A stretch of DNA of 26,259 nt from Candidatus Segatella mututuai (lineage in GTDB: Bacteria > Bacteroidota > Bacteroidia > Bacteroidales > Bacteroidaceae), in NCBI GenBank assembly GCA_002439605.1, contig DJOI01000026.1, positions 1-26,259 on the forward strand, written 5' to 3'. Positions 17,490-24,845 of this stretch are shown in pieces. The position numbers were made by a program, and so were the translations under genes. A model generated the notes under the pieces. That model was not told the DNA's origin. It made no database searches and was given only the letters and a program-made list of their open reading frames with translations. Every line of letters starts with the position of its first letter. The stretch's first letter is position 1.

Positions 17490-17557
17490 AAAGGTGAAAG
17501 CTTGGACTGGTCGTCACTACAAACAATGACCGACAGAAAAAACAGCTTTCACTTTTT
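17490..17557 (+). terminator. Hairpin between hisD and hisC (terminator or attenuator)
   Basis: GTGAAAGCT (17494-17502) pairs with AGCTTTCAC (17544-17552). A G-T pair and four A-T pairs extend the stem to about 14 bp (17489-17493 with 17553-17557). The 41-nt interior can itself fold through GGTC/GACC or GTCG/CGAC. The 3' arm runs into T-rich sequence (TTTTTACTTTTT), as at an intrinsic terminator. It could limit hisC expression relative to hisGD or stabilise an mRNA end. Confidence 0.5.
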
Positions 17558-17588
17558 ACTTTTTATGAATTAAAATTTCCATTAAGTC

Positions 17589-18623
17589 ATGAAAGAATTA
17601 AAACAACTCTGCCGAGAGAACATCTGGAACTTGGCTCCCTATAGCTGCGCCCGCAATGAGTTCAGCGGACATACTGCCCGCGTCTTCCTCGACGCTAATG
17701 AGAATCCATACAACGATCCTTACAACCGCTATCCAGACCCCTTGCAGCTCGAACTGAAGAAACAGCTCAGCAAGGTGAAGGGAGTGGCGGAAGACAAAAT
17801 CTTCTTGGGCAATGGTTCTGATGAGGCCATAGACTTGGTTTACAGAGTGTTCTGTCGTCCAGGCAAGGACAACGTGGTGGCCATAGCACCTACTTACGGC
17901 ATGTATGAAGTATGTGCTGATATCAATGATGTGGAATACCGCCCAGTATTGCTCAACAAGCAATTTCAGACCACAGCCGACCATCTCCTGGCTGCCTGCG
18001 ACGAGAACACTAAGGTCATCTGGATATGCAGCCCCAACAATCCTACCGGCAATCTCATCTCGCCCGACACCATCAATGGCGTATTGTCACGTTTCGACGG
18101 AATCGTGGTAGTAGACGAAGCCTACAGCGACTTTGCCAAGACGCGCCCCTACCGCCTGCAGCTTACAAAATATCCCAACCTCATCGTCCTCAACACCATG
18201 AGCAAGGCCTGGGGATGTGCAGCCATCCGCTTGGGCATGGCATTTGCAAGCAAGCAAATCATCGATATATTCAATAAGGTGAAATACCCCTACAACATCA
18301 ACCTCCTCACCCAGCAACAGGCTCTCGAGGTTCTGAAAGACCCTTACCAAGTAGACGACTGGGTGAAGACCATCCTTCAGGAGCGCGGCAAGGTTATGGC
18401 AGCCTTCACCGACCTGCCCATCTGCGAGAAGGTTTACCCCACAGAGGCCAACTTCTTCTTGGCAAAGATGACCGATGCCACAGCCATCTATGATTATTTG
18501 GTCAGCCAAGGCATCGTCGTGCGCAACCGCAACAATGTGCAACTCTGTGGCAACTGCCTGCGCATCACTATCGGGAAAAAGAGTGAGAACATCGACCTTT
18601 TGTCTGCACTACGCCAATATTGA
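17589..18623 (+). CDS. hisC: Histidinol-phosphate aminotransferase
   Basis: A 344-residue PLP enzyme of fold type I that makes histidinol phosphate from imidazole-acetol phosphate and glutamate. Visible sites are LDANENPY at 34-41, YPDP at 48-51, FLGNGSDEAIDL at 72-83, CSPNNPTGN at 147-155, VVDEAYSDF with Asp176, and NTMSKAWG with the Schiff-base Lys206. Length is normal for the family. It follows hisD after a 109-bp gap with a hairpin. In Bacteroides the operon usually continues with hisB, but here the next gene, 100 bp on, is for polysaccharide export. Confidence 0.95.
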   Translation: MKELKQLCRENIWNLAPYSCARNEFSGHTARVFLDANENPYNDPYNRYPDPLQLELKKQLSKVKGVAEDKIFLGNGSDEAIDLVYRVFCRPGKDNVVAIAPTYGMYEVCADINDVEYRPVLLNKQFQTTADHLLAACDENTKVIWICSPNNPTGNLISPDTINGVLSRFDGIVVVDEAYSDFAKTRPYRLQLTKYPNLIVLNTMSKAWGCAAIRLGMAFASKQIIDIFNKVKYPYNINLLTQQQALEVLKDPYQVDDWVKTILQERGKVMAAFTDLPICEKVYPTEANFFLAKMTDATAIYDYLVSQGIVVRNRNNVQLCGNCLRITIGKKSENIDLLSALRQY

Positions 18624-18723
18624 GAAAAAAAAGCATGCTCCTTTGCAACAAATAACAAGAATTAGAGTTATTATATAACAGGAAAAGAATATTAATAGCA
18701 TAATTATCACAAATTAGCATACG

Positions 18724-21321
18724 ATGACAATAAAAAAATATATCATTTTTGCGCTCATGCTGCTGTCTACGGGTTCTGCGATGGCACAGTCTGGCATGAC
18801 GGATGATCAAGTGATGAGTTTTGTAACCAAGGAGCATAGCGCAGGCACATCCAATTCGCAGATAGTCACCAAGCTGATGCAGCGAGGTGTCGACATTTCC
18901 CAGATACGTCGAGTACGCAAGACGTATGAGAAGATGCAGAAGCAAGGTGCCTTGGCAAGTACCACCGACCGCACAGCAGAGACAAGCCGTATGCGCAGCA
19001 ACAATGGCAAGAAACGCTCCGACTATGGAAAACAAGCCGACAAAGAGGCATCCAACTACTCCAACTATCGTGTACAGGCACAGCGCGACGAATCGTACAA
19101 ACATACTTACGACAGCAATGACGAGGAGTATGGAGACATGCAGTACGAGCTCAACGGCATCGTGCCCGACTCCACCCAGATGCTCAAGCAACTGTTGGCA
19201 CAGCAGGCTAAAGACAAGCATCGTGTTTTCGGACGTGACATCTTCAACAACAAGGAGTTGAGCTTCGAGCCGAACATGAACATCGCCACCCCACAAAACT
19301 ATCGTTTGGGGCCTGGCGATGCTGTCATCATCGATATTTATGGAGCCTCACAGCGTACCATCCAGAGTACGGTTTCTCCCGACGGCGAAGTAACCATCGA
19401 GGGATATGGCCCGGTAAACGTAAGCGGACTGACTGTTGCCCAAGCGAATGCCCGCTTGCGCAACACGCTCGGAAGCCGTTATCGCAGCAGCCGCATAAAG
19501 CTTACCGTAGGACAAACCAAAACCATCATGGTCAATGTGATGGGCGAGGTAAAGGCTCCAGGCACCTATACCCTTTCAGCCTTTGCTACGGTGTTCCACG
19601 CCCTATACATGGCAGGAGGCACCAACGACCTCGGAACCCTGCGCAACATCAAGGTATATCGGCACAACCGTCTGGTGACAGTAGTAGATATCTACGACTA
19701 TATCCTCAACGGAAAGTTGACCGGCAATGTACGCCTGGCAGACAATGATGTCATCGTAGTAGGGCCATATGACTGCCTTGTCAACATCAGTGGAAAAGTA
19801 AAGCGTCCTATGTTCTACGAGATGAAGAAGAACGAGAGCCTCAACTCCGTGCTCAAGTATGCAGGAGGATTCACAGGCGACGCCTATACCAAGGCTGTTC
19901 GCGTGAATCGCAAGACTGGGCGGGAATATGCAGTATTCAATGTAGAGGAATTCGATTATGCTAATTTCCGCATTGCCGATGGCGACTCTGTAAGCGTCGA
20001 CTCCATTCTTCCCCGTTATGCGAACACTGTCGAAATCAAGGGAGCCGTCTTCCGCCCAGGCATGTACAACTTAGGCGATCAGATTAACAGTGTGCGAACT
20101 CTTGTAGAACATGCAGAGGGGCTCACCGAGGATGCCTTCACAGCCCGTGCTGTCATGCACCGTATGAAGGCCGACCGCTCTTTGGAGGTCATCAGCATCG
20201 ACATAGCTGGTGTGATGAGTGGAAAGGTAGCCGACATTCCATTGAAGGAGAACGACGTTCTCTTCATCCCTACACGTCAAGACAAGATGATAGAGCGCAC
20301 CATCACCATCCGCGGCGAGGTAAACTATCCTGGCACATACAAATATGCCGATAATGAAACCATCGAAGACTTCGTACTCCAGGCAGGAGGACTCACCGAC
20401 AAAGCTTCCGTTGTCAAGGTAAACGTAAGCCGCCGTGTCAACAATCCCAAGGCATTGCGTCCCGACAGCATCATCGCCCAGAGCTTCGAACTCTCCTTGA
20501 AGGATGGTTTCGTAGTCGACGGCACACCAGGCTTCACCTTGATGCCATTCGACGAAGTCTTTGTCCGCAAGAACCCAAGCTACACCGTGCAGCAGAATGT
20601 AAGCATAGAAGGCGAGGTGATGTTCCAAGGCACCTATACCATGACCAAGCGCCCTTCACGCCTGAGCGACTTATATCACATGGCAGGAGGCGCCACCAGC
20701 CATGCCTACATCCAGGGAGCCCGACTTATTCGCCGCACCAACGAGACAGAGCGCGAGCTTATGTTGGCTATATATAAAAAGGAGCGCGAGAACCAGCAGA
20801 AGAACCTCCTGCAGTTGGCAGCCAGCAGCAACAATGGCTCCGCCATACAGCAGACAGCCGAAAATGCAAAGAATGCAGAGCTCGAGAAATTCAATATTCC
20901 AGACGAGTACACAGTAGGTATCGACCTGACGGAAGCACTCAAGAACCCTGGCTGCGACGAAGACTTGGTATTGCGCGAAGGCGACCGTCTCGTGGTACCA
21001 CAATACGATGGTACCGTGAAGATCAATGGAGCCGTGATGTATGCCAACACCGTGGCTTATGTCAAGGGCAAGCGGGCAAGCTATTACATAGATGAAGCCG
21101 GCGGTTTCTCCTCGGATGCCGTTAAGAGCAAGGCTTACGTCATCTACATGAATGGCAAGGTGGCAAAGGTAAATCATGGAGCCCGCATCCAGCCTGGTTG
21201 CGAGATAATAGTACCATCCAAATTGAAGCGCAAGATGAGCATTGCCGAAACCATGAGCCTCGGTTCCAGCATATCGAGCATCGCCGCCATGATAGCTACT
21301 ATTGCCAATATGACGAAGTAA
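18724..21321 (+). CDS. SLBB-domain polysaccharide export protein (Wza-like)
   Basis: An 865-residue protein with a signal peptide (about 1-22, ending AMAQS) cleaved by signal peptidase I rather than II; no lipobox is seen. Residues 23-185 are polar, basic and Gln/Asn-rich. The poly_export domain lies at about 190-275 (YRLGPGDAVIIDIYGASQ, VSPDGEVTIEGYG). About six SLBB-type repeats follow, each with a pattern of the kind VNVMGEVKAPGTY, ITIRGEVNYPGTY, VSIEGEVMFQGTY and a partner AGG motif. The C terminus (AETMSLGSSISSIAAMIATIA) is a likely membrane helix. It probably forms the periplasm-spanning and outer-membrane conduit for capsule or exopolysaccharide. The Wzc/Wzz chain-length partner often found next to it is absent here. 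Confidence 0.9.
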   Translation: MTIKKYIIFALMLLSTGSAMAQSGMTDDQVMSFVTKEHSAGTSNSQIVTKLMQRGVDISQIRRVRKTYEKMQKQGALASTTDRTAETSRMRSNNGKKRSDYGKQADKEASNYSNYRVQAQRDESYKHTYDSNDEEYGDMQYELNGIVPDSTQMLKQLLAQQAKDKHRVFGRDIFNNKELSFEPNMNIATPQNYRLGPGDAVIIDIYGASQRTIQSTVSPDGEVTIEGYGPVNVSGLTVAQANARLRNTLGSRYRSSRIKLTVGQTKTIMVNVMGEVKAPGTYTLSAFATVFHALYMAGGTNDLGTLRNIKVYRHNRLVTVVDIYDYILNGKLTGNVRLADNDVIVVGPYDCLVNISGKVKRPMFYEMKKNESLNSVLKYAGGFTGDAYTKAVRVNRKTGREYAVFNVEEFDYANFRIADGDSVSVDSILPRYANTVEIKGAVFRPGMYNLGDQINSVRTLVEHAEGLTEDAFTARAVMHRMKADRSLEVISIDIAGVMSGKVADIPLKENDVLFIPTRQDKMIERTITIRGEVNYPGTYKYADNETIEDFVLQAGGLTDKASVVKVNVSRRVNNPKALRPDSIIAQSFELSLKDGFVVDGTPGFTLMPFDEVFVRKNPSYTVQQNVSIEGEVMFQGTYTMTKRPSRLSDLYHMAGGATSHAYIQGARLIRRTNETERELMLAIYKKERENQQKNLLQLAASSNNGSAIQQTAENAKNAELEKFNIPDEYTVGIDLTEALKNPGCDEDLVLREGDRLVVPQYDGTVKINGAVMYANTVAYVKGKRASYYIDEAGGFSSDAVKSKAYVIYMNGKVAKVNHGARIQPGCEIIVPSKLKRKMSIAETMSLGSSISSIAAMIATIANMTK

Positions 21322-21348
21322 GAATAAGAAGAAGAGGAGGAAACTAAG

Positions 21349-22887
21349 ATGAAATATCCGATAGGAATACAAGATTTTGAGAAAATCCGCAAAGAGAGTT
21401 TTGCCTACGTCGACAAGACACATTTTGTGTATAAACTTGTTAGCGAAGGGGTTTATTACTTTCTGAGTCGTCCGAGACGATTCGGAAAGAGTCTCTTCCT
21501 GTCTACATTGGAAGCATATTTCCAAGGTAAGAAGGAACTCTTCGAGGGTCTTTCCATTTACGAAAAGGAGACTGAATGGAAGCAATACCCAATATTCCAT
21601 ATTGACCTGAATACAGCCAACTTCAGAGAAGAAGGCAGTCTGTATACCGTGCTCAACGACTACCTCACGGTTTGGGAGAACAAATATGGAACCCGTGAGT
21701 CAGAAACCACTCTTGCCCTTCGCTTCAAGGGAGTGATAGCAAGAGCTGCCGAGAAAGAAGGCAGGCATGTTGTTATCCTTGTCGACGAATATGACAAACC
21801 TATTCTTCAGACACTACAAAACGAGAAGCTTCAAGAGAACCATCGTAATCAGCTAAAGGCTTTCTATTCGGTATTGAAGACACAGGATCGCTACATCAAG
21901 TTTGCCTTCCTAACAGGAGTAACCAAATTTGGCAAGGTCAGCGTATTCAGCGACCTCAACAACCTGATGGATATATCGATGGACCACCGCTATGTCAGCA
22001 TCTGTGGGATAACAGAAAAAGAACTACTTGCAAATTTCAAGGAAGGTATCAACGAACTTGCCAAAACCTACGGTGACACAGAAGAAACAACGATAGCAAA
22101 ACTACAGGAAAGATACGACGGATATCATTTTGAGGAACAAACAATAGGCATCTACAACCCATTCAGCGTTCTGAACACTCTGTCAAAACTTCGCTATAAA
22201 GACTACTGGTTTGAGACCGGCACACCCACATTCCTTGTCGACTTGCTGAAAATGCACAACTATCGCTTGCCCGACATGACGAAGGAAAGAGTGTCAAGCG
22301 ATGTCATCAATAGCGTGGACTCACTATCAACCAATCCGATACCTGTGATATACCAGAGTGGTTATCTCACCATCAAAGCCTATGACAAAAGGTTTAAGAA
22401 ATATCTCCTTGGCTTCCCTAACAAGGAGGTGGAAGAAGGATTTCTTAACTTCCTTCTGCCGCTATACACTTCCGCAGGCTCTGAGTCTCCGTTCATGGTC
22501 GATGAATTTGTCCAGGATGTAGAAGCTGGTAATACCGAACAGTTCATGAAGCGTTTCACCGCCTTCTTTGCTTCCAACAACTATCAGGTAGCAGGCGATG
22601 CAGAGCTATACTTCCAGAATGCCCTATATCTTGTTTTTAAGATTATGGGCTTCTACACGCACGTGGAATTGCCAACGAGCGATGGAAGGATGGACGTTCT
22701 CATCCTAACATCCAGCTACATCTACATCATAGAATGTAAAATGGACGGTAGTGCAGAAGAAGCACTGCAACAGATAGAAGCCAAGAACTATGCCGCCCCG
22801 TTCGCTATGGACAAGCGAATAGTTATCAAGCTCGGCATCAACTTCTCCAGCAAGACAAGAGGTGTCGAGAGTTGGAAAATAGGATAA
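21349..22887 (+). CDS. AAA-ATPase-like/PD-(D/E)XK nuclease family protein
   Basis: A 512-residue protein of the DUF1703 type. The opening KYPIGIQDFEKIRKESFAYV leads to a Walker A-like RPRRFGKSLFLSTL at about 41-54 and a Walker B-like VVILVDEYDKPI at about 140-151, i.e. AAA-ATPase_like (PF09820). The C terminus carries a PD-(D/E)XK nuclease fold (PF08011): Asp of GRMDVLIL and IIECKMD with the E-x-K pair. Such genes occur in many copies in Prevotella, Porphyromonas and other anaerobes, and their role is not established; defence, mobile-element or housekeeping roles have all been considered. It starts 27 bp after the SLBB gene, with an unusually good Shine-Dalgarno AGGAGG 8 nt before the ATG. 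It may be co-transcribed with the export gene. Confidence 0.88.
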   Translation: MKYPIGIQDFEKIRKESFAYVDKTHFVYKLVSEGVYYFLSRPRRFGKSLFLSTLEAYFQGKKELFEGLSIYEKETEWKQYPIFHIDLNTANFREEGSLYTVLNDYLTVWENKYGTRESETTLALRFKGVIARAAEKEGRHVVILVDEYDKPILQTLQNEKLQENHRNQLKAFYSVLKTQDRYIKFAFLTGVTKFGKVSVFSDLNNLMDISMDHRYVSICGITEKELLANFKEGINELAKTYGDTEETTIAKLQERYDGYHFEEQTIGIYNPFSVLNTLSKLRYKDYWFETGTPTFLVDLLKMHNYRLPDMTKERVSSDVINSVDSLSTNPIPVIYQSGYLTIKAYDKRFKKYLLGFPNKEVEEGFLNFLLPLYTSAGSESPFMVDEFVQDVEAGNTEQFMKRFTAFFASNNYQVAGDAELYFQNALYLVFKIMGFYTHVELPTSDGRMDVLILTSSYIYIIECKMDGSAEEALQQIEAKNYAAPFAMDKRIVIKLGINFSSKTRGVESWKIG

Positions 22888-22966
22888 GACTCCTCTTTTA
22901 TAACTATTAGGCCAACACAGAATGTAAATTCTTATATTTTGTAAGACCGAAATAGTGATGAAATAT

Positions 22967-22997
22967 TTTGTTATTACAGAGGAAAGTCGTAACTTTG
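22967..22997 (+). promoter_or_regulatory. Bacteroidetes-type promoter of the rpn gene
   Basis: TTTG (22967-22970), 19 nt, then TAACTTTG (22990-22997) matches the consensus in both boxes. Initiation would fall near 23003. A strong Shine-Dalgarno AAGGAGG (23015-23021) sits 7 nt before the ATG at 23029, unusual for this group. Confidence 0.7.
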
Positions 22998-23028
22998 CAT
23001 CACTCAGCAACAACAAGGAGGAAGCAGC

Positions 23029-24057
23029 ATGGAACATCATATAGAAGAACGATACATCAGTTTGCTCACCGACTTCGGTTTCAAGCGCATATTCGGCAGC
23101 AAGCCCAACAAGGACCTGCTCATCAACTTCTTGAACTCACTTTTCAAGGAGGAACAAGTTATCACCGACGTGAAGTACCTCAACAGCGAGCACGCAGGAG
23201 ACGTATATACCGACAGGAAAGCCATCTTTGACGTTTATTGCGAGAATGAGAATGGAGAGAAGTTCATTGTGGAGATGCAGAACGCCTACCAAAAGTACTT
23301 CAAGGATAGATCACTTTACTATGCCACCTTTCCTATCAAGGAACAAGCACCAAAGAGTGCAGACTGGGACTTTAAACTGTCACATGTCTATGTGGTGGCC
23401 TTACTCAACTTTGACATGAAGGATGAAGCCTTTGACACTAAGAGCATCGCTCACGATGTAGGTCTTTTGGACAAGAAGACCAAGAAGGTTTTCAACGACA
23501 AACTAACATTCAAGTACATAGAGATTGCCAAGTTTGACAAGCCGTTGAGCAAGCTTCACACCACATACGACAAATGGCTCTTTGCCCTCAAGAATTTATC
23601 ACGATTAGAAAACAGGCCGAAGGAGTTGCGAGACAAGATATTCGACAAACTCTTCGAGGAGGCAGAAATCGCCAAGTTTTCAAAGAAGGAACTCCATGAG
23701 TACGAGGACAGCCTAAAAGCATATCGTGACATCAAGAACTCACTCAATACAGCATTCGAGAAAGGACATGAGAAAGGGCGAGACGAGCGTTCCTTTGAAA
23801 TCGCAAGTGCATTGCTAACAGAAGGGATAAGCATCGAGAAGATCATGCACTGCACAGGCTTGACAGAAGAACAAATCAAGGGATTAAGTAATGGTAAAAA
23901 AATAACTTGGTACAAAAATGCCAAGCAGATTTATAGAAAATATGGGGCAAAAGAGGTGCTTAGAACTCTATCTTTCAATTATGTGTTGCTTCATAAAAAG
24001 GACATAAAAATGTACCAAGTTATTTTTTTACTGTTACTAAATTACAAATCCTCATAA
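23029..24057 (+). CDS. rpn: Rpn-family (PDDEXK_2) nuclease/putative transposase, with altered 3' end
   Basis: A 342-residue protein of the Rpn/PDDEXK_2 family (PF12784), DNA endonuclease-like proteins linked to recombination. The N terminus RYISLLTDFGFKRIFGSKPN is diagnostic. Active-site residues appear in KAIFDVYCENENGEKFIVEMQ (the Asp and the ExQ pair), followed by KYFKDRSLYYATFPI. The middle KLHTTYDKWLFALKNL and the C-terminal TGLTEEQIKGL are typical, and homologues usually end close to that point. Here the reading frame enters a 21-bp inverted repeat at 23894 and continues for about 55 unfamiliar residues to the stop at 24055-24057. The tail therefore looks acquired from the inverted-repeat element. 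It has its own promoter and strong ribosome-binding site. The body may be functional; the tail probably is not native. Confidence 0.85.
   Translation: MEHHIEERYISLLTDFGFKRIFGSKPNKDLLINFLNSLFKEEQVITDVKYLNSEHAGDVYTDRKAIFDVYCENENGEKFIVEMQNAYQKYFKDRSLYYATFPIKEQAPKSADWDFKLSHVYVVALLNFDMKDEAFDTKSIAHDVGLLDKKTKKVFNDKLTFKYIEIAKFDKPLSKLHTTYDKWLFALKNLSRLENRPKELRDKIFDKLFEEAEIAKFSKKELHEYEDSLKAYRDIKNSLNTAFEKGHEKGRDERSFEIASALLTEGISIEKIMHCTGLTEEQIKGLSNGKKITWYKNAKQIYRKYGAKEVLRTLSFNYVLLHKKDIKMYQVIFLLLLNYKSS
23883..24042. repeat. 160-bp element bounded by 21-bp perfect inverted repeats
   Basis: The 21 bases at 23894-23914 (starting GTAAAAAAATAACTTGG) are repeated exactly in inverse orientation at 24011-24031. 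The match extends outward to 32 bp (23883-23914 with 24011-24042), 29 of 32 identical. The inner 96 bp encode no convincing gene. On the minus strand the inner part holds TTG-N20-CTCTTTTG, an imperfect promoter-like pair. It could be a MITE or IS remnant, or an invertible promoter segment of the kind common upstream of Bacteroidetes polysaccharide genes. Target-site duplications are not clear. Confidence 0.7.
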
Positions 24058-24065
24058 GGTAATAA

Positions 24066-24320
24066 TCAAAAAATCCCAAATCCAAAGTTGCTCTACAAGA
24101 ATGGGCTACCATAGTCAAAAAGAGTAAATGGGAATGCTTTGCAGATGTCAAAGCGACGTTTAATAGCGTTGACAATGTCGGTAACCAACATTATGTTTTT
24201 AACATAAAAGGAAATACATATCGCTTGGTTGTTGTGATAAAATTCACCATAAAGTTCGTTTACATACGCTTTATTGGGAATCATTCTGAATATGACAAAA
24301 TAGATTGTCGAACAATTTAA
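24066..24320 (+). pseudogene. 5'-truncated HigB-type toxin remnant
   Basis: The frame translates as 84 residues without any Met. It opens after an in-frame TAA at 24063-24065 and reads KSKVALQEWATIVKKSKWEC, then a block with YVFNIKGNTYRLVVVI, and ends FVYIRFIGNHSEYDKIDCRTI. These are the core and C terminus of HigB-family mRNA interferases (typically FNIKGNKYRLVV and VYIRFVGTHAEYDKID). About 15-20 N-terminal residues are missing, where the family has its start and first helix. No in-frame ATG, GTG or TTG gives a plausible start. The stop lies 12 bp before the HigA-type gene, the normal HigBA arrangement. The lost 5' end coincides with the right flank of the inverted-repeat element. Probably inactive. 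Confidence 0.8.
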
Positions 24321-24332
24321 ACTATTAAAATT

Positions 24333-24698
24333 ATGGCAGCAATAGAAAATAAAGAGCAATACGACTGGGCTGTAAAACGAGTAGAAGAATTACTTCCGCT
24401 TGTTAATGACAATACTCCTAAAAATGACCCAAACAGCATAGAATTGGAGTTACTATCCAACATGGTTGCAGACTACTCAGACAAACATTATGCTATAGGA
24501 GGGCCATCGCTTTCAGACGTGTTAAAACTTCGTATGGAAGAAATGGGGTTGACAATATCCAACATTGCACGCCTTATAGGAGTATCACCATCAAGGATGA
24601 AAGACTATCTTTCAGGCAACAAAGAACCTACCCTTAAAATCGGTAGGCAAATCAGTCGCCAGTTAGGTGTTGATGCAAATATAGTATTGGGAGTATAA
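24333..24698 (+). CDS. HigA-type antitoxin, XRE/HTH family
   Basis: A 121-residue protein. Residues about 1-55 form the helical N-terminal part seen in type II antitoxins of Bacteroidetes (KEQYDWAVKRVEELLPLVND, then LELLSNMVADYSDKHY). Residues 58-121 are an XRE helix-turn-helix (LKLRMEEMGLTISNIARLIG, then VSPSRMKDYLSGNKEPTLKI). It is expected to bind the HigB toxin and repress its own operon. Here it follows a toxin gene that lacks its 5' end, so it is an orphan. A standing HigA could act as a free regulator or as an anti-addiction immunity gene (inference). The reading frame is intact. Confidence 0.88.
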   Translation: MAAIENKEQYDWAVKRVEELLPLVNDNTPKNDPNSIELELLSNMVADYSDKHYAIGGPSLSDVLKLRMEEMGLTISNIARLIGVSPSRMKDYLSGNKEPTLKIGRQISRQLGVDANIVLGV

Positions 24699-24703
24699 TA
24701 ACA

Positions 24704-24845
24704 GAATTCAAGAAGGCAGGATTCCCTGTACCGACATTGGAAGCGACCATGGGAGGTGTGCTCGTAGGTATCAAGAGCGACTATTGCTATGACAATAAAA
24801 AGATTACAAGAAAAAGAGATTATACACAGACTCGGTTCTGACAAA
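24704..24845 (+). pseudogene. Fragments of a regulator gene (AlbA_2-type C terminus)
   Basis: Just after the antitoxin stop, one frame (24704-24784) reads EFKKAGFPVPTLEATMGGVL, then VGIKSDY. This resembles the end of the HATPase part of AlbA_2/'RNA-binding domain' transcriptional regulators. In another frame, 24795-24845 reads IKRLQEKEIIHRLGSDK, the final winged-helix segment of the same family (usually followed by GYW and the end of the protein). The intervening linker is missing, so this is a scrap left by internal deletion. The second fragment is in frame with, and directly upstream of, the flippase. Confidence 0.5.

Noticed and set aside
18568..19296. 242-codon minus-strand ORF over the start of the SLBB gene
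   Set aside because: Shadow of the SLBB coding sequence; Cys/Val/Leu-rich composition typical of antisense frames.
20671..21600. 309-codon minus-strand ORF across the SLBB/nuclease boundary
   Set aside because: It runs antisense over two genes with clear domains and has no recognisable product of its own.
23883..24042. Retron msr/msd-like structure
   Set aside because: Inverted repeats flank a short segment, but no reverse transcriptase gene is nearby.
24093..24359. 88-codon minus-strand ORF
   Set aside because: It is antisense to the HigB remnant, whose plus-strand frame matches a known family through to its stop codon.
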